A stretch of 64,000 nucleotides of DNA from CAYJAB01 sp964368305 (lineage in GTDB: Bacteria > Bacillota_I > Bacilli_A > Erysipelotrichales > Erysipelotrichaceae). Where the stretch lies: NCBI GenBank assembly GCA_964368305.1, contig CAYJAB010000003.1:42641-106640 (forward strand). The letters run 5' to 3'. Position numbers and translations under genes: made by a program. The first letter of the stretch is position 1, and each line of letters begins with the position of its first letter. Shown in pieces: positions 52,836 through 61,600 of the stretch. Below the pieces are notes generated by a model. That model saw only the letters and a list, made by a program, of their open reading frames with translations. It searched no databases and had not been told where the DNA came from.

Positions 52836-53575
52836 TATAAATCCCCCCTATTTATTTTCTGACGATAAATTTCAAACGCTATTACACTTGTTGCGCTACT
52901 TGCGTTTAATGCATTTCTAAAATCATATTCATATGGTATATAAATATTTTGGTCACTTGCTTCAAGTACCACCTTACTTAAACCACGCATTTCACCACCA
53001 ATTGCCAAACAAACTTTACTTGTAAAATTTGCTTCATATAAACTAATCGCATCACTTCTTTGTGCACAATAAATTTGAAATTGTGCCTTTTTTACTTCAT
53101 TCAATGTTTCTTGCATGTTTTCAACACTACAAATCGCAATGTATTCACTTGCTCCTGCACTGCTTTTGGCAATAACATCAGCGGCTGACGACCAATTTCT
53201 TTGATTGACAATCACTGCGCTACACCCTGCCGCATACAGTGACCTTAAACAATATCCAAAGTTATAAGGATCTTCAATCCCTTCTAACACACAAATAAAT
53301 GCATCTGAATCCTTTAGATATTTAGAAATTTTTTCAGTTTTTCTTTCACTTGCATAGCAAATGATTCCACCATGTGTCTTCCCACTTGCGAGTTCATTAA
53401 TTTCATCCTTAGAACAAAGACGAATCTTAATATTTCTTCTTTTTGCCTCATTTAAAATAAAATTTGTGTTTTTATCTTTTTTATCCTTATCTACAATTAA
53501 TTCAAAAACATTACGTTTTTGTGCAAGAATAGCTGCCTTTACTGAAATTGCACCTTCAAAAATAATATTACTCAT
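52835..53575 (-). CDS. TrmH/SpoU-family RNA 2'-O-methyltransferase
   Basis: 246 residues: N-terminal L30e-like substrate-binding part and a SPOUT knot with the three family motifs: EDPYNFGYCLRS (Asn/Arg), AIGGEMRGLS, and IPYEYDFRNALNASSATSV. Methylates a ribose in rRNA or tRNA using S-adenosylmethionine; position not readable. ATG overlaps the U32 gene stop by 8 bases with an AAGAGG site. Confidence 0.9.
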   Translation of the reverse strand: MSNIIFEGAISVKAAILAQKRNVFELIVDKDKKDKNTNFILNEAKRRNIKIRLCSKDEINELASGKTHGGIICYASERKTEKISKYLKDSDAFICVLEGIEDPYNFGYCLRSLYAAGCSAVIVNQRNWSSAADVIAKSSAGASEYIAICSVENMQETLNEVKKAQFQIYCAQRSDAISLYEANFTSKVCLAIGGEMRGLSKVVLEASDQNIYIPYEYDFRNALNASSATSVIAFEIYRQKINRGDL

Positions 53576-54770
53576 ACGTACCTCTTCTGATCATGTCATG
53601 TTTCTCTACTTTAAATGGTATTTTGATACGCACTTGTTTCATAGGATTATTACATACTTCAATCAATTGACCATCTTGATCAATCACTTCTTCTACGATA
53701 TATTTTTGATTGAATATATTTGGGCCAAACACCTCAAAACAATCCCCTTTTTCAAAATAATTACGCACCTCTACAAGTGCATATCCATCTTCATAGTCTA
53801 AAACATAAGCTAAAAAATCATGCGTAACACCCGCTCCATTTACACCATATAAATGATCTTTATACGTTGGAATTCCATGATAAAATCCAATCGATGTTGG
53901 ACGATTTTCAGCTTTCGCAATTTCATTTAAATAAAATGCCATACGTGCATCATCCATTTGCTTAGTTTGATAATATTCATCAATCATCATACGATATGTC
54001 TTTACTACAGTCGCTACATAATACGCTGATTTCATACGTCCTTCAACTTTTAAGCTACATACATTCGCATCAATTAACTGTGGTAATACCAAAAGTGCCA
54101 TCATATCCTTTGAACTCATTGAAAACATGCAATCTGGATCACTGATTATTTCTTGATCTTCAAATAGCGTATATTTCCAACGACAAGACTGTGCACATCC
54201 ACCACGATTCGCATCACGAAGTGTCATATAATTACTCAATGTACAACGACCAGAATAATTCACACACATTCCTCCATGAATAAACGCTTCTGTTGGAAGA
54301 GATGATTTTTTTGTAGACTGTACCACTTGTTCAATGGATAGTTCACGTGCAAATACAATGCGATCTGCACCAATACTTTTATAATATTCAATTGCTAAAT
54401 GATTGGTAATTGATTGTTGTGTACTTAAATGAATTTCTATTTTTAAACCCAGTGATTTAATAAATTCTACAATATAAGGACTTGCAACAATTACCGCTGT
54501 TACCCCAATTGCATCCAATTGTGTCACATATTCTTTTAATCCTTCAAAATCTTCTTCATGTGGAATCATATTGATTGTCACATGAATCGCAACTTGATAC
54601 TGCTTTGCAAAAAGAACACCTTCTGCAATTGCAGCCATATCAAAATTACTTGCTCTTGATCTTAAAGAAAATCTCTTACCACCAATATAAATTGCATCTG
54701 CACCATACATTGCAGCTATTTTTAATCTTTGTAAATCTCCCGCAGGAGTTAATAGTTCTATTTTTTCCAT
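53568..54770 (-). CDS. U32 family peptidase (YrrO-like)
   Basis: 400 residues. TIM barrel start AGDLQRLKIAAMYGADAIYIGGKRFSLR, the U32 signature around EAFIHGGMCVNYSGRCTLSNY, and a Cys cluster CAQSC. The C-terminal small domain (about 320-395) is present. In Bacillus yrrN and yrrO are adjacent; Gram-negative relatives hydroxylate tRNA or rRNA (TrhP, RlhA), so an RNA-modification role is more likely than proteolysis (inference). Shares the base pair 54770 with the YrrN-like gene. Confidence 0.9.
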   Translation of the reverse strand: MEKIELLTPAGDLQRLKIAAMYGADAIYIGGKRFSLRSRASNFDMAAIAEGVLFAKQYQVAIHVTINMIPHEEDFEGLKEYVTQLDAIGVTAVIVASPYIVEFIKSLGLKIEIHLSTQQSITNHLAIEYYKSIGADRIVFARELSIEQVVQSTKKSSLPTEAFIHGGMCVNYSGRCTLSNYMTLRDANRGGCAQSCRWKYTLFEDQEIISDPDCMFSMSSKDMMALLVLPQLIDANVCSLKVEGRMKSAYYVATVVKTYRMMIDEYYQTKQMDDARMAFYLNEIAKAENRPTSIGFYHGIPTYKDHLYGVNGAGVTHDFLAYVLDYEDGYALVEVRNYFEKGDCFEVFGPNIFNQKYIVEEVIDQDGQLIEVCNNPMKQVRIKIPFKVEKHDMIRRGTYE

Positions 54771-55639
54771 TACTTCACCAAATTTGTTTTATTATAAAAA
54801 TACCCTGTACTATACATATAAGAATCATCCAAATCCGTCCAAGAACCTTGGTTTGTTTTTAGTGCTTCCTTCATGTATTTTAAAACACCCACACGCTGTG
54901 TAATATCATCAAAAACACCTTCAAGCCTAAATAGAATTGAATGTTCTTGTAATGTTTTTAGCTCATCTAAAACACAAATTGTATCAGCAGAAAATATATA
55001 CGTTCCAAACTGATCTTCATAAATCGGCATTTTATGATCTCTTGTTTCTTCCATTAATGTCAAATTTTTTAAATACTTTAAATTTTTATCTAATTTAACT
55101 TCCTCTTTATAATTAGAAAGCAACGGTCTTTTAGAATAAGAAAGCACCATTCTTCCATATACCTTTACCTCAACAGGTTGAGATGTTTTTTTCGCTATCA
55201 TCAAAATTTCATCCAATGTGATTTCATCCGATAAGCAAACACGCTTTATCCCTTTGTTAATCAGACTATTTCCATCAAAACTATTTGTCATAACAGATAC
55301 AGGTTGAAACATCATTTTATCTAACATCCTATATTTTTTCGCAATCATAAATAAAGCCATATCCGCAAAATAAATACCATCGACACCTATTTCAAAATAA
55401 ACCTTCATTTTTTCTTCCAAAGCCTGCAAGTCTTCTTCAAATACCATTCGATTCATTGATATATATAGATTAATATTTAAATCTTCACAAATTTTCTTTG
55501 CCTTTAAAATTGTTAAGATATCTACTTTATAAATTGAACAGACAGAAAAATCATCATCATAAAAAACAACCGCATCACACCCTGCTTCTTTTAATAATTC
55601 TATTTCACTTAATGCATGTGCATTTATAATCCACTCCAT
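54770..55639 (-). CDS. U32 family peptidase-like protein (YrrN-like)
   Basis: 289 residues, half-size U32 homologue. TIM-barrel-like start with DAVVFYDDDFSVCSIYK and a KVYGRMVLSYSKRPLLSNY segment where full U32 proteins have the Cys-bearing signature; here the cysteines are missing. Probably a non-catalytic partner of the downstream YrrO-like protein. First gene of the five-gene operon U32-U32-TrmH-HPrK/PEPCK-like-deacetylase. No promoter recognised with certainty. Confidence 0.82.
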   Translation of the reverse strand: MEWIINAHALSEIELLKEAGCDAVVFYDDDFSVCSIYKVDILTILKAKKICEDLNINLYISMNRMVFEEDLQALEEKMKVYFEIGVDGIYFADMALFMIAKKYRMLDKMMFQPVSVMTNSFDGNSLINKGIKRVCLSDEITLDEILMIAKKTSQPVEVKVYGRMVLSYSKRPLLSNYKEEVKLDKNLKYLKNLTLMEETRDHKMPIYEDQFGTYIFSADTICVLDELKTLQEHSILFRLEGVFDDITQRVGVLKYMKEALKTNQGSWTDLDDSYMYSTGYFYNKTNLVK

Positions 55640-55709
55640 AAGACACCTCTTTTTTTATACCCTATATTCTATCATATTTATTCCATTATTTATACCGATA
55701 TCATAATAC

Positions 55710-55736
55710 AAAAAAGAAGCAATTGCTCCTTTTAAG
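55710..55736 (-). terminator. Terminator after the MATE gene
   Basis: Stem AAAGGAGCAATT/AATTGCTTCTTT with a U run on the minus strand, just past the MATE stop. Confidence 0.8.
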
Positions 55737-57087
55737 ATATACTATGAGTTTTCTTTAATTTACTTAAAAAATAAATAATTGAACCTAACAAAATTAATCC
55801 TTTTAAGATTGTACTAATTGTAATCCCCCACCAAATACCCGTGATTCCAAGTACAGAAACACTTAATACCATCGCAAGTGGAATTCTAATCAAATTTCCA
55901 ATCGTACTTACAAATGAAGGAACAACGCTTTTACCAAACGCGTTTAGTGCGGTTGAAGATAAAATTTCAATACACATAAATATTTGAGATACACCAAGCA
56001 CTTGAAGATATCCAATACCGATCAAAAGTGTATTTGCATCATTTAAAAATAACGAAAAAATCGGACCTGCACCAAACATTAATACACAGCTTGTAAACCC
56101 ACCATAAACAATCATCATTCTCAACGCTTTATAAAATCCATCCGTAGCCCTTTTTATATTATTTGCACCAAAATTTTGCGCAATAAAGCTATTGATTGCA
56201 ACCGCAAATCCTTCAGAAACCATCCAGGAAATTGATTCAATTTGATTCCCAATTCTTTGAGCGGCTACCGCATCATCACCAAATCCAGCAATTAATCTTG
56301 ATAAATACATAGATACAACAGGCATAATTGTCACTTGAATTGTAACTGGAAGACTAAATCTTAAAATATTTTTCATCGTCACAAAATTAGGTTTTTCAAA
56401 TACTTTTACATAAGGAAATAATAATTTCTCTTTTGAAGCAACAATAATTAATAATATAAATACAATAAACTGTGAAGCAACTGTTGCGATTGCGGCCCCA
56501 ATTACCCCAAGCTTTGGAAAGCCAAACAATCCAAAGATCAAAATAGGATCTAAAACCATATTAAATACAAGCCCAACTGCCGTTGCATAAAACGGCGTTT
56601 TACTATCGCCAGTAACTGTAAGTAAAGTTGTAATCAGATTTCCAAATAACGAGAAAATCACAAGACCACCTGTTATTTGCATATAATGTACAGCATCCTT
56701 CACAACTTGAGCACTATTTAAATTAAAGAACCCAATAATAGGATCGCTAAAAAAGATAAATGTGAAACCAAGGATTACACAAATAATAACACTTAATATT
56801 AATCCTGATTGTGTATATTTTCCTGCTAGTTTATAGTTTTTTGCTCCTAAAGATTGTCCAACATACACTTGACTTCCAATCTTTGTAAGCATATGGATGC
56901 TTGCACATAACCATAATAAAATACCGCCAGTTCCAACAGATGCTACAGGACCTGAACCTAATTTACCTATCCAAAATATGTCAGTCAAATTATACGCCAT
57001 CTGAAGTAAGCTCATCCCCATAATAGGAAGAGCCAACATTGTGAGTGATTTTGTAATATTTCCTTCTAATAAATTTATCTTTTTCAT
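55732..57087 (-). CDS. MATE family efflux transporter
   Basis: 451 residues, 12 membrane helices, DinF/NorM-type cation-coupled exporter. The start GNITKSLTMLALPIMGMSLLQMAYNLTDIFWIGKLG is the family hallmark, with a repeat in the second half (GIGYLQVLGVSQIF). Substrate not readable. Monocistronic, bounded by a terminator downstream. Confidence 0.92.
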   Translation of the reverse strand: MKKINLLEGNITKSLTMLALPIMGMSLLQMAYNLTDIFWIGKLGSGPVASVGTGGILLWLCASIHMLTKIGSQVYVGQSLGAKNYKLAGKYTQSGLILSVIICVILGFTFIFFSDPIIGFFNLNSAQVVKDAVHYMQITGGLVIFSLFGNLITTLLTVTGDSKTPFYATAVGLVFNMVLDPILIFGLFGFPKLGVIGAAIATVASQFIVFILLIIVASKEKLLFPYVKVFEKPNFVTMKNILRFSLPVTIQVTIMPVVSMYLSRLIAGFGDDAVAAQRIGNQIESISWMVSEGFAVAINSFIAQNFGANNIKRATDGFYKALRMMIVYGGFTSCVLMFGAGPIFSLFLNDANTLLIGIGYLQVLGVSQIFMCIEILSSTALNAFGKSVVPSFVSTIGNLIRIPLAMVLSVSVLGITGIWWGITISTILKGLILLGSIIYFLSKLKKTHSIS

Positions 57088-57126
57088 TCTCTACCTCGTT
57101 TTACACATTCGACTATTCTAACACAC

Positions 57127-57999
57127 TTAATCAAATAAAGATAGTTGAACTTCTTGATTTTTTCTTTCAAATTTATGGATGTACGCAAACACTTCTTCTA
57201 CATTATGCAGTATTCCATATTTCTTACATGCTTTTTCAATTTCATTTTCTACTTGTCTTGTCCTAAAATTGCCGATTCCATAATGGTTCTTAAATTCTGT
57301 TTGATATTGCTTTTTTAATCCAGGATAAAATTCATCTAACTTTTTATAATAATATTCCCTATTTCCTTCTCTTAGTGTCATCCCGCTATTAAAACTTAAA
57401 ATCGCTTTTACATCTGCTTCTATACAATAAGATAAAATCCCTCTAATATTCCCATATGTATCATTTATATAAGGAAGAATTGGACAAATCCACACAACTG
57501 TTTCAATACCACGTGCCTTTAACTGCATAAGCACTTCAAATCTTCTTTTTGTAGTTGCTACATTAGGTTCAACAATTTTACATACTTCTTCATCATATGT
57601 TGTCAAAGTCATACTTACGACAACTCTACTTTTTTGATTAATCCTTTCAAGCAAATCCAAATCTCTTAATATTAAGTCAGATTTTGTAATAATATGAATT
57701 CCAAATCCATATTTGTCAATCACTTCTAACATTTTTCTTGTATACATTAAAGAAGCTTCAATTGGCATATAAGGATCCGACATAGACCCGAAAGAAATCA
57801 TACAGCGTTTTTTCTTTCTTTTTAATGCCAATTCTAAAAGTTCTATCGCATTTTCTTTTACTTCAATATCTTCAAAGTCATGTTCTAACTGATAACACGT
57901 ACTTCTTGAATCACAATAAATACAACCATGTGTACATCCTCGATAAAGATTTACTCCATTTTTCGGTGATAAAATTGTTTTTACTTTCTTAAAATGCAT
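57127..57999 (-). CDS. SPL-type radical SAM protein with C-terminal clamp-binding motif
   Basis: 290 residues. Radical SAM motif Cys22-Cys26-Cys29 (CTHGCIYC) and the spore-photolyase-like layout (YRGCTHGCIYCDSRST; GSMSDPYMPIEA; KSDLILRDLDLL) of the Rv2578c/SPL-related family. The last residues are QLSLF-Asp (285-290), a match to the beta sliding clamp-binding motif of DNA repair proteins. Together these suggest a role in DNA lesion repair at replication forks (inference). It follows the pentapeptide gene by four bases on the same strand. Confidence 0.82.
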   Translation of the reverse strand: MHFKKVKTILSPKNGVNLYRGCTHGCIYCDSRSTCYQLEHDFEDIEVKENAIELLELALKRKKKRCMISFGSMSDPYMPIEASLMYTRKMLEVIDKYGFGIHIITKSDLILRDLDLLERINQKSRVVVSMTLTTYDEEVCKIVEPNVATTKRRFEVLMQLKARGIETVVWICPILPYINDTYGNIRGILSYCIEADVKAILSFNSGMTLREGNREYYYKKLDEFYPGLKKQYQTEFKNHYGIGNFRTRQVENEIEKACKKYGILHNVEEVFAYIHKFERKNQEVQLSLFD

Positions 58000-58003
58000 A
58001 CAT

Positions 58004-58642
58004 TTATTCCTTTATTATAATCCCTAAAAGATGAGATAATTCTGCAGCTTGATATATATTAAAAATACCATGTTTTAAATCTCTTATATTCCCAATTAAA
58101 ATACCTGTAATATTACAACTTGAAAAATCAATTTCCGCAAAGCTTGTATTAGAAAACTCTGAAGATGTAAAATCATTTTCCTCAAATAATATGTGTTTTA
58201 AAGTTAAATCACTAAATAGACAATCACTTAAATCACACTGATTAAACTCTAAGAAAGTCATATCATTGTCTGAAAAACTAGAGTATTTAAAAGAACTACT
58301 CTTCGCTTCAATATCTCTTAAATTTGATTTGATAAATTGACATCCTTTCATTTGTGTATGGTCAATAAAGCATTCACGTAAAAAGGATAAATCAAATTCA
58401 CAATTAACAAATGAACACTTTTTAAAATGGATATTTGAAAATATACATCTTTTAAAAACAACCTTTGTAAATACACATTTTTCAAATATTAAATCAGAAA
58501 ACTTCATATCAGAGAATACTTCATTTTCAATCTCTTCTTCTTTAAACATAAAAGATTCAATTTCTTCATCATTTATTAAATCACACAACCCTATTTTTAT
58601 TGGTAAACGCTCATCTACAGTTATTTTTGTAACAGATTTCAT
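58004..58642 (-). CDS. Qnr-like pentapeptide repeat protein
   Basis: 212 residues, about 30 pentapeptide repeats (residues about 45-185, with F or L at the centre every five), forming a right-handed quadrilateral beta helix. The C-terminal part (GILIGNIRDLKHGIFNIYQAAELSHLLGIII) matches the QA-x-L-LGI end of Qnr/MfpA proteins, which mimic DNA and bind gyrase; Qnr proteins are 214-219 residues. Gyrase protection is inferred. ATG 58642 chosen over GTG 58645. Confidence 0.8.
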   Translation of the reverse strand: MKSVTKITVDERLPIKIGLCDLINDEEIESFMFKEEEIENEVFSDMKFSDLIFEKCVFTKVVFKRCIFSNIHFKKCSFVNCEFDLSFLRECFIDHTQMKGCQFIKSNLRDIEAKSSSFKYSSFSDNDMTFLEFNQCDLSDCLFSDLTLKHILFEENDFTSSEFSNTSFAEIDFSSCNITGILIGNIRDLKHGIFNIYQAAELSHLLGIIIKE

Positions 58643-58734
58643 CACTTAGCCCCCATATCTTATATTATTATATATTATTTTTAAATTTCTATCTAATAAA
58701 TGTTATAATACTCAAGGAAGTTGAGGAGCTTGTT

Positions 58735-59934
58735 ATGCAATATCGTACAATTAAAAAAACAAATGAAAAACTCTCTGCACTTGGCTATGGGTGTATGAGA
58801 TTACCTACTAAAAATGGAACAATCGATACAGAACTTGCGAAAGCACAAATCAGACATGCTATAGACAATGGTGTTAACTACTTAGACACAGCATATAACT
58901 ACCATGCAGGGGCAAGTGAGAGTTTTTTAGGGAAGCACATCCTAACAGATGGATATAGAGAAAAAGTGAACATTGCTACAAAAATGCCTTGTTTTTTAGT
59001 AAATACAACCGCTCAATTTGAATCACTATTTGAAAAACAAAGAAAGAAATTAGGGGTTGAAGTGATTGATTATTACTTACTTCATACACTAGATGGTCAA
59101 ACATTTAAAAAAATGCTAAAGCTTGGTGTAATTGATTTTATGAATAAACTCAAAGCAGAAGGAAAAATCAGATATATGGGATTCTCTTTCCATGATAAAT
59201 ATGAGAATTTTATTCCAATTCTTGAAGCATACGATTGGGATTTTTGCCAAGTACAATTTAATATTATCGATGAACAATTTCAAGCAGGAATCAAAGGTAT
59301 TCAAGCTGCTGCAGAAAAAGGAATTGGTGTATTTATTATGGAACCTTTAAGAGGTGGATCACTTGTTGGTCGTCTTCCAAAACAAATCACTGAATTATAT
59401 GATCAAGCAGAAATTAAAAAAACACCTGCCGATTGGGCATTAAGATGGATTTTAAATCATCCTGAAGTTACGCTTGTTTTATCTGGCATGAACGATTATC
59501 AACATATTGATGAAAATATTCAAACCGCAAGTAGTGCACTTGAAAATAATATGACAAAACAAGAGTTAGATATCATCAAACAAGTTAAAGACAAGTTTGA
59601 TCAACTTGTAACAATCAAATGTACAGGTTGCCAATATTGCATCAACTGTCCTGCTAAAATTGACATTCCATCTGCATTTAAACATTACAACGATTACACG
59701 TTATTCCATAAGAATATGACAAAAATTTTATATGCATTATCCGCTGGTGTGCAATCAAATGATGGAAAGCCTTATTGGGCAACTGGATGTGTTGATTGTG
59801 GCGCATGTGAGAAAAACTGCCCTCAAAATCTACCAATACGTCAGCATCTAAAACAAGTTACTAAAACACTTGAAACACCTGGACTTAAAATCGCTGCAGC
59901 CATTGCACGTGCATACTACAATTTCAGAAAATAA
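58735..59934 (+). CDS. Aldo/keto reductase with C-terminal 4Fe-4S ferredoxin domain
   Basis: 399 residues: AKR barrel with catalytic Asp51 and Tyr56 (DTAYNYH), Lys in TKMP (about 82) and the C-terminal NADP-binding region, then a ferredoxin-type domain with cysteines in CTGCQYCINCP (296-306) and CVDCGACEKNCP (352-362), enough for two [4Fe-4S] clusters. Common in anaerobes. Substrate unknown. TGAGGAG site. Divergent from the Qnr-like gene. Confidence 0.92.
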   Translation: MQYRTIKKTNEKLSALGYGCMRLPTKNGTIDTELAKAQIRHAIDNGVNYLDTAYNYHAGASESFLGKHILTDGYREKVNIATKMPCFLVNTTAQFESLFEKQRKKLGVEVIDYYLLHTLDGQTFKKMLKLGVIDFMNKLKAEGKIRYMGFSFHDKYENFIPILEAYDWDFCQVQFNIIDEQFQAGIKGIQAAAEKGIGVFIMEPLRGGSLVGRLPKQITELYDQAEIKKTPADWALRWILNHPEVTLVLSGMNDYQHIDENIQTASSALENNMTKQELDIIKQVKDKFDQLVTIKCTGCQYCINCPAKIDIPSAFKHYNDYTLFHKNMTKILYALSAGVQSNDGKPYWATGCVDCGACEKNCPQNLPIRQHLKQVTKTLETPGLKIAAAIARAYYNFRK

Positions 59935-59987
59935 GATTGAATTAAAATTAGAATTTATATATGATACCTATATAGGAGGAATTGCAC

Positions 59988-60350
59988 ATGACTAAAACAT
60001 ATCGTATCTTAAGTTTAATGGCTATTATCTTAGCAAATTATTTTTGTATCACAAAAATACACAACGATGCTTTTTTAATTGATTATGTAATTAGTATCGT
60101 CTTGACTTATCCTGTAATGATTTACTTGTTATTGACGGATAAGTTAGATCGATTTGTCGTAAAAGAAGGCCATGAAGGTAAAGTCAGAGCGCGCTATTTT
60201 TTAATACTATTTGTCTTTATGCTTGTCTTTATCTCTGCAGAAAGTCTTGCGTATTATACAAGAGGATATTATATTATGTTACTAAACTTAGTTTTCATCG
60301 TAATGCTTCCTCTTGAAAGTATGTATCGATCAATGAATAAAAACCTATAA
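59988..60350 (+). CDS. Small membrane protein of unknown function
   Basis: 120 residues with about four membrane helices (near 7-23, 30-48, 68-86, 94-110) separated by short charged loops. Not recognised. AGGAGG site at ATG 59988; ATG 59982 is six bases nearer the site. 53 bases after the aldo/keto reductase, so likely in one transcript. Convergent terminator follows. Confidence 0.65.
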   Translation: MTKTYRILSLMAIILANYFCITKIHNDAFLIDYVISIVLTYPVMIYLLLTDKLDRFVVKEGHEGKVRARYFLILFVFMLVFISAESLAYYTRGYYIMLLNLVFIVMLPLESMYRSMNKNL

Positions 60351-60377
60351 AAAAAGGATTCACATCCTTTTTTTATT
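60350..60377. terminator. Bidirectional terminator
   Basis: Stem AAAAAGGAT/ATCCTTTTT (60351-60359, 60364-60372) between convergent genes. Confidence 0.85.
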
Positions 60378-61254
60378 TTAACCATTCAATCACATCATCA
60401 ATGACTTGATCTTTTTCAGTCTCATTTAAAATCTCATGTCTTAAACCAGGATATACAATACTCTTCACTTTTTGATATCCAGCTTGTTTAATACGCGAAA
60501 TAGAATCACTTAATCCTTTTTCACCACCAATACAAGGATCTTCTTCTCCGCTAATAAATAATACACTCAATTCAGCATTCGTAAAATTCCAATTCTTTAA
60601 ATCCGCCATATCCTGCGTTCCACGCATTAAATCCGCATACGCACTATTGGTAAAATTAAATCTTGTAAACGGATCTTTTAAATAAATATCCACATTTTCT
60701 TCATTTTTACTAATCCAATCACTATCTGTTCTTGGATTTTTTATTGTCTTATTAAAAGGACCCAACACTAAATCCTTTAACAGTTTACTCTTTCCTTTTT
60801 CACCTTGAAATACAGAAATTGTTTGTGCAAGTTTAACACCAATAGGCGCAATTGAATTATAAAAAGGTGCACCACATAAGACTAAACTATTGATTTCTGT
60901 ATCATATAATCTTGTAAAACTACGTGCTACAATAGAACCCATACTATGTCCAAATAAAACACTTTTTACACCAGGATATTCTGATTTTATAAGTGTTACC
61001 ATACTTAAACAATCTTTTACCAAATGATTCCATCCATTGTTTTTCGCAAAATACCCAAACTCACCAGATAGTTTACCTGTTTCACCATGACCTCTTTGAT
61101 CATATGTTAAAACCGCATACCCTGCATCCGATAGTCTTGTCGCAAAATAATCATATCTTTTTTTATGTTCTAACATTCCATGAACAACCACGACTGTTCC
61201 AATACATTCGCCCTTAGGACGATAAATTGTATACACTAATCCATTATTTTCCAT
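60373..61254 (-). CDS. Alpha/beta hydrolase, monoacylglycerol lipase type (serine aminopeptidase S33 fold)
   Basis: 293 residues. Oxyanion VVHGMLEHKKRY, strand DQRGHGETGK, nucleophile elbow GHSMG (Ser about 105), acid in SGEEDPCIGG and His in GLRHEILNE. Cytoplasmic, no signal peptide. Likely hydrolyses lysophospholipids or monoacylglycerols (family knowledge). Follows the DUF1905-like pseudogene on the same strand. Confidence 0.9.
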   Translation of the reverse strand: MENNGLVYTIYRPKGECIGTVVVVHGMLEHKKRYDYFATRLSDAGYAVLTYDQRGHGETGKLSGEFGYFAKNNGWNHLVKDCLSMVTLIKSEYPGVKSVLFGHSMGSIVARSFTRLYDTEINSLVLCGAPFYNSIAPIGVKLAQTISVFQGEKGKSKLLKDLVLGPFNKTIKNPRTDSDWISKNEENVDIYLKDPFTRFNFTNSAYADLMRGTQDMADLKNWNFTNAELSVLFISGEEDPCIGGEKGLSDSISRIKQAGYQKVKSIVYPGLRHEILNETEKDQVIDDVIEWLK

Positions 61255-61312
61255 ATTGTCCCCACCTTTATTTTATTGTATCTAAAAACTACTTTAAATA
61301 CAAATATGAATC

Positions 61313-61591
61313 TTAGATAATCGGTTTAATCACAACCTCTACTTCATCTCCTATTTGTTTATTAATCTGTTTTCTAATATCTTTTAATATACCTAATATA
61401 TAACATACACTTCCATCTCAATTCTTAAATCCCATATTTACAATACTTCCAGAATAAAAAACTCCATCAAAGGTTGCCTCAACTTTGAGACGACCTTTGC
61501 CATATTCTTCTTTTATATTAAATGGAACCGCAACAAAAGCACCTCCATTGTTTCCTTCTTGAATGATTGCTTTAAATTTTCTAACTTCCAT
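61313..61591 (-). pseudogene. DUF1905 domain gene interrupted by an in-frame TGA
   Basis: Reading from ATG 61591 (AGGAGG site) gives EVRKFKAIIQEGNNGGAFVAVPF..., a DUF1905 start, then TGA at 61418-61420 (codon 58), then in the same frame DGSVCYILGILKDIRKQINKQIGDEVEVVI, the DUF1905 end, to TAA at 61313. So one 92-residue gene carries one nonsense codon. UGA is a true stop elsewhere here (mutS2, nadE, the second ABC exporter). Either a recent pseudogene or a sequence error. Adjacent to the SIS gene, which starts the run. Confidence 0.75.
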
Positions 61592-61600
61592 ACTATCCTC

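Noticed and set aside
61418..61420. UGA as selenocysteine or tryptophan in the DUF1905 gene
   Set aside because: No SECIS-like stem directly after the codon; UGA serves as a stop in mutS2, nadE and the ABC exporter gene, and Trp codons elsewhere are TGG.
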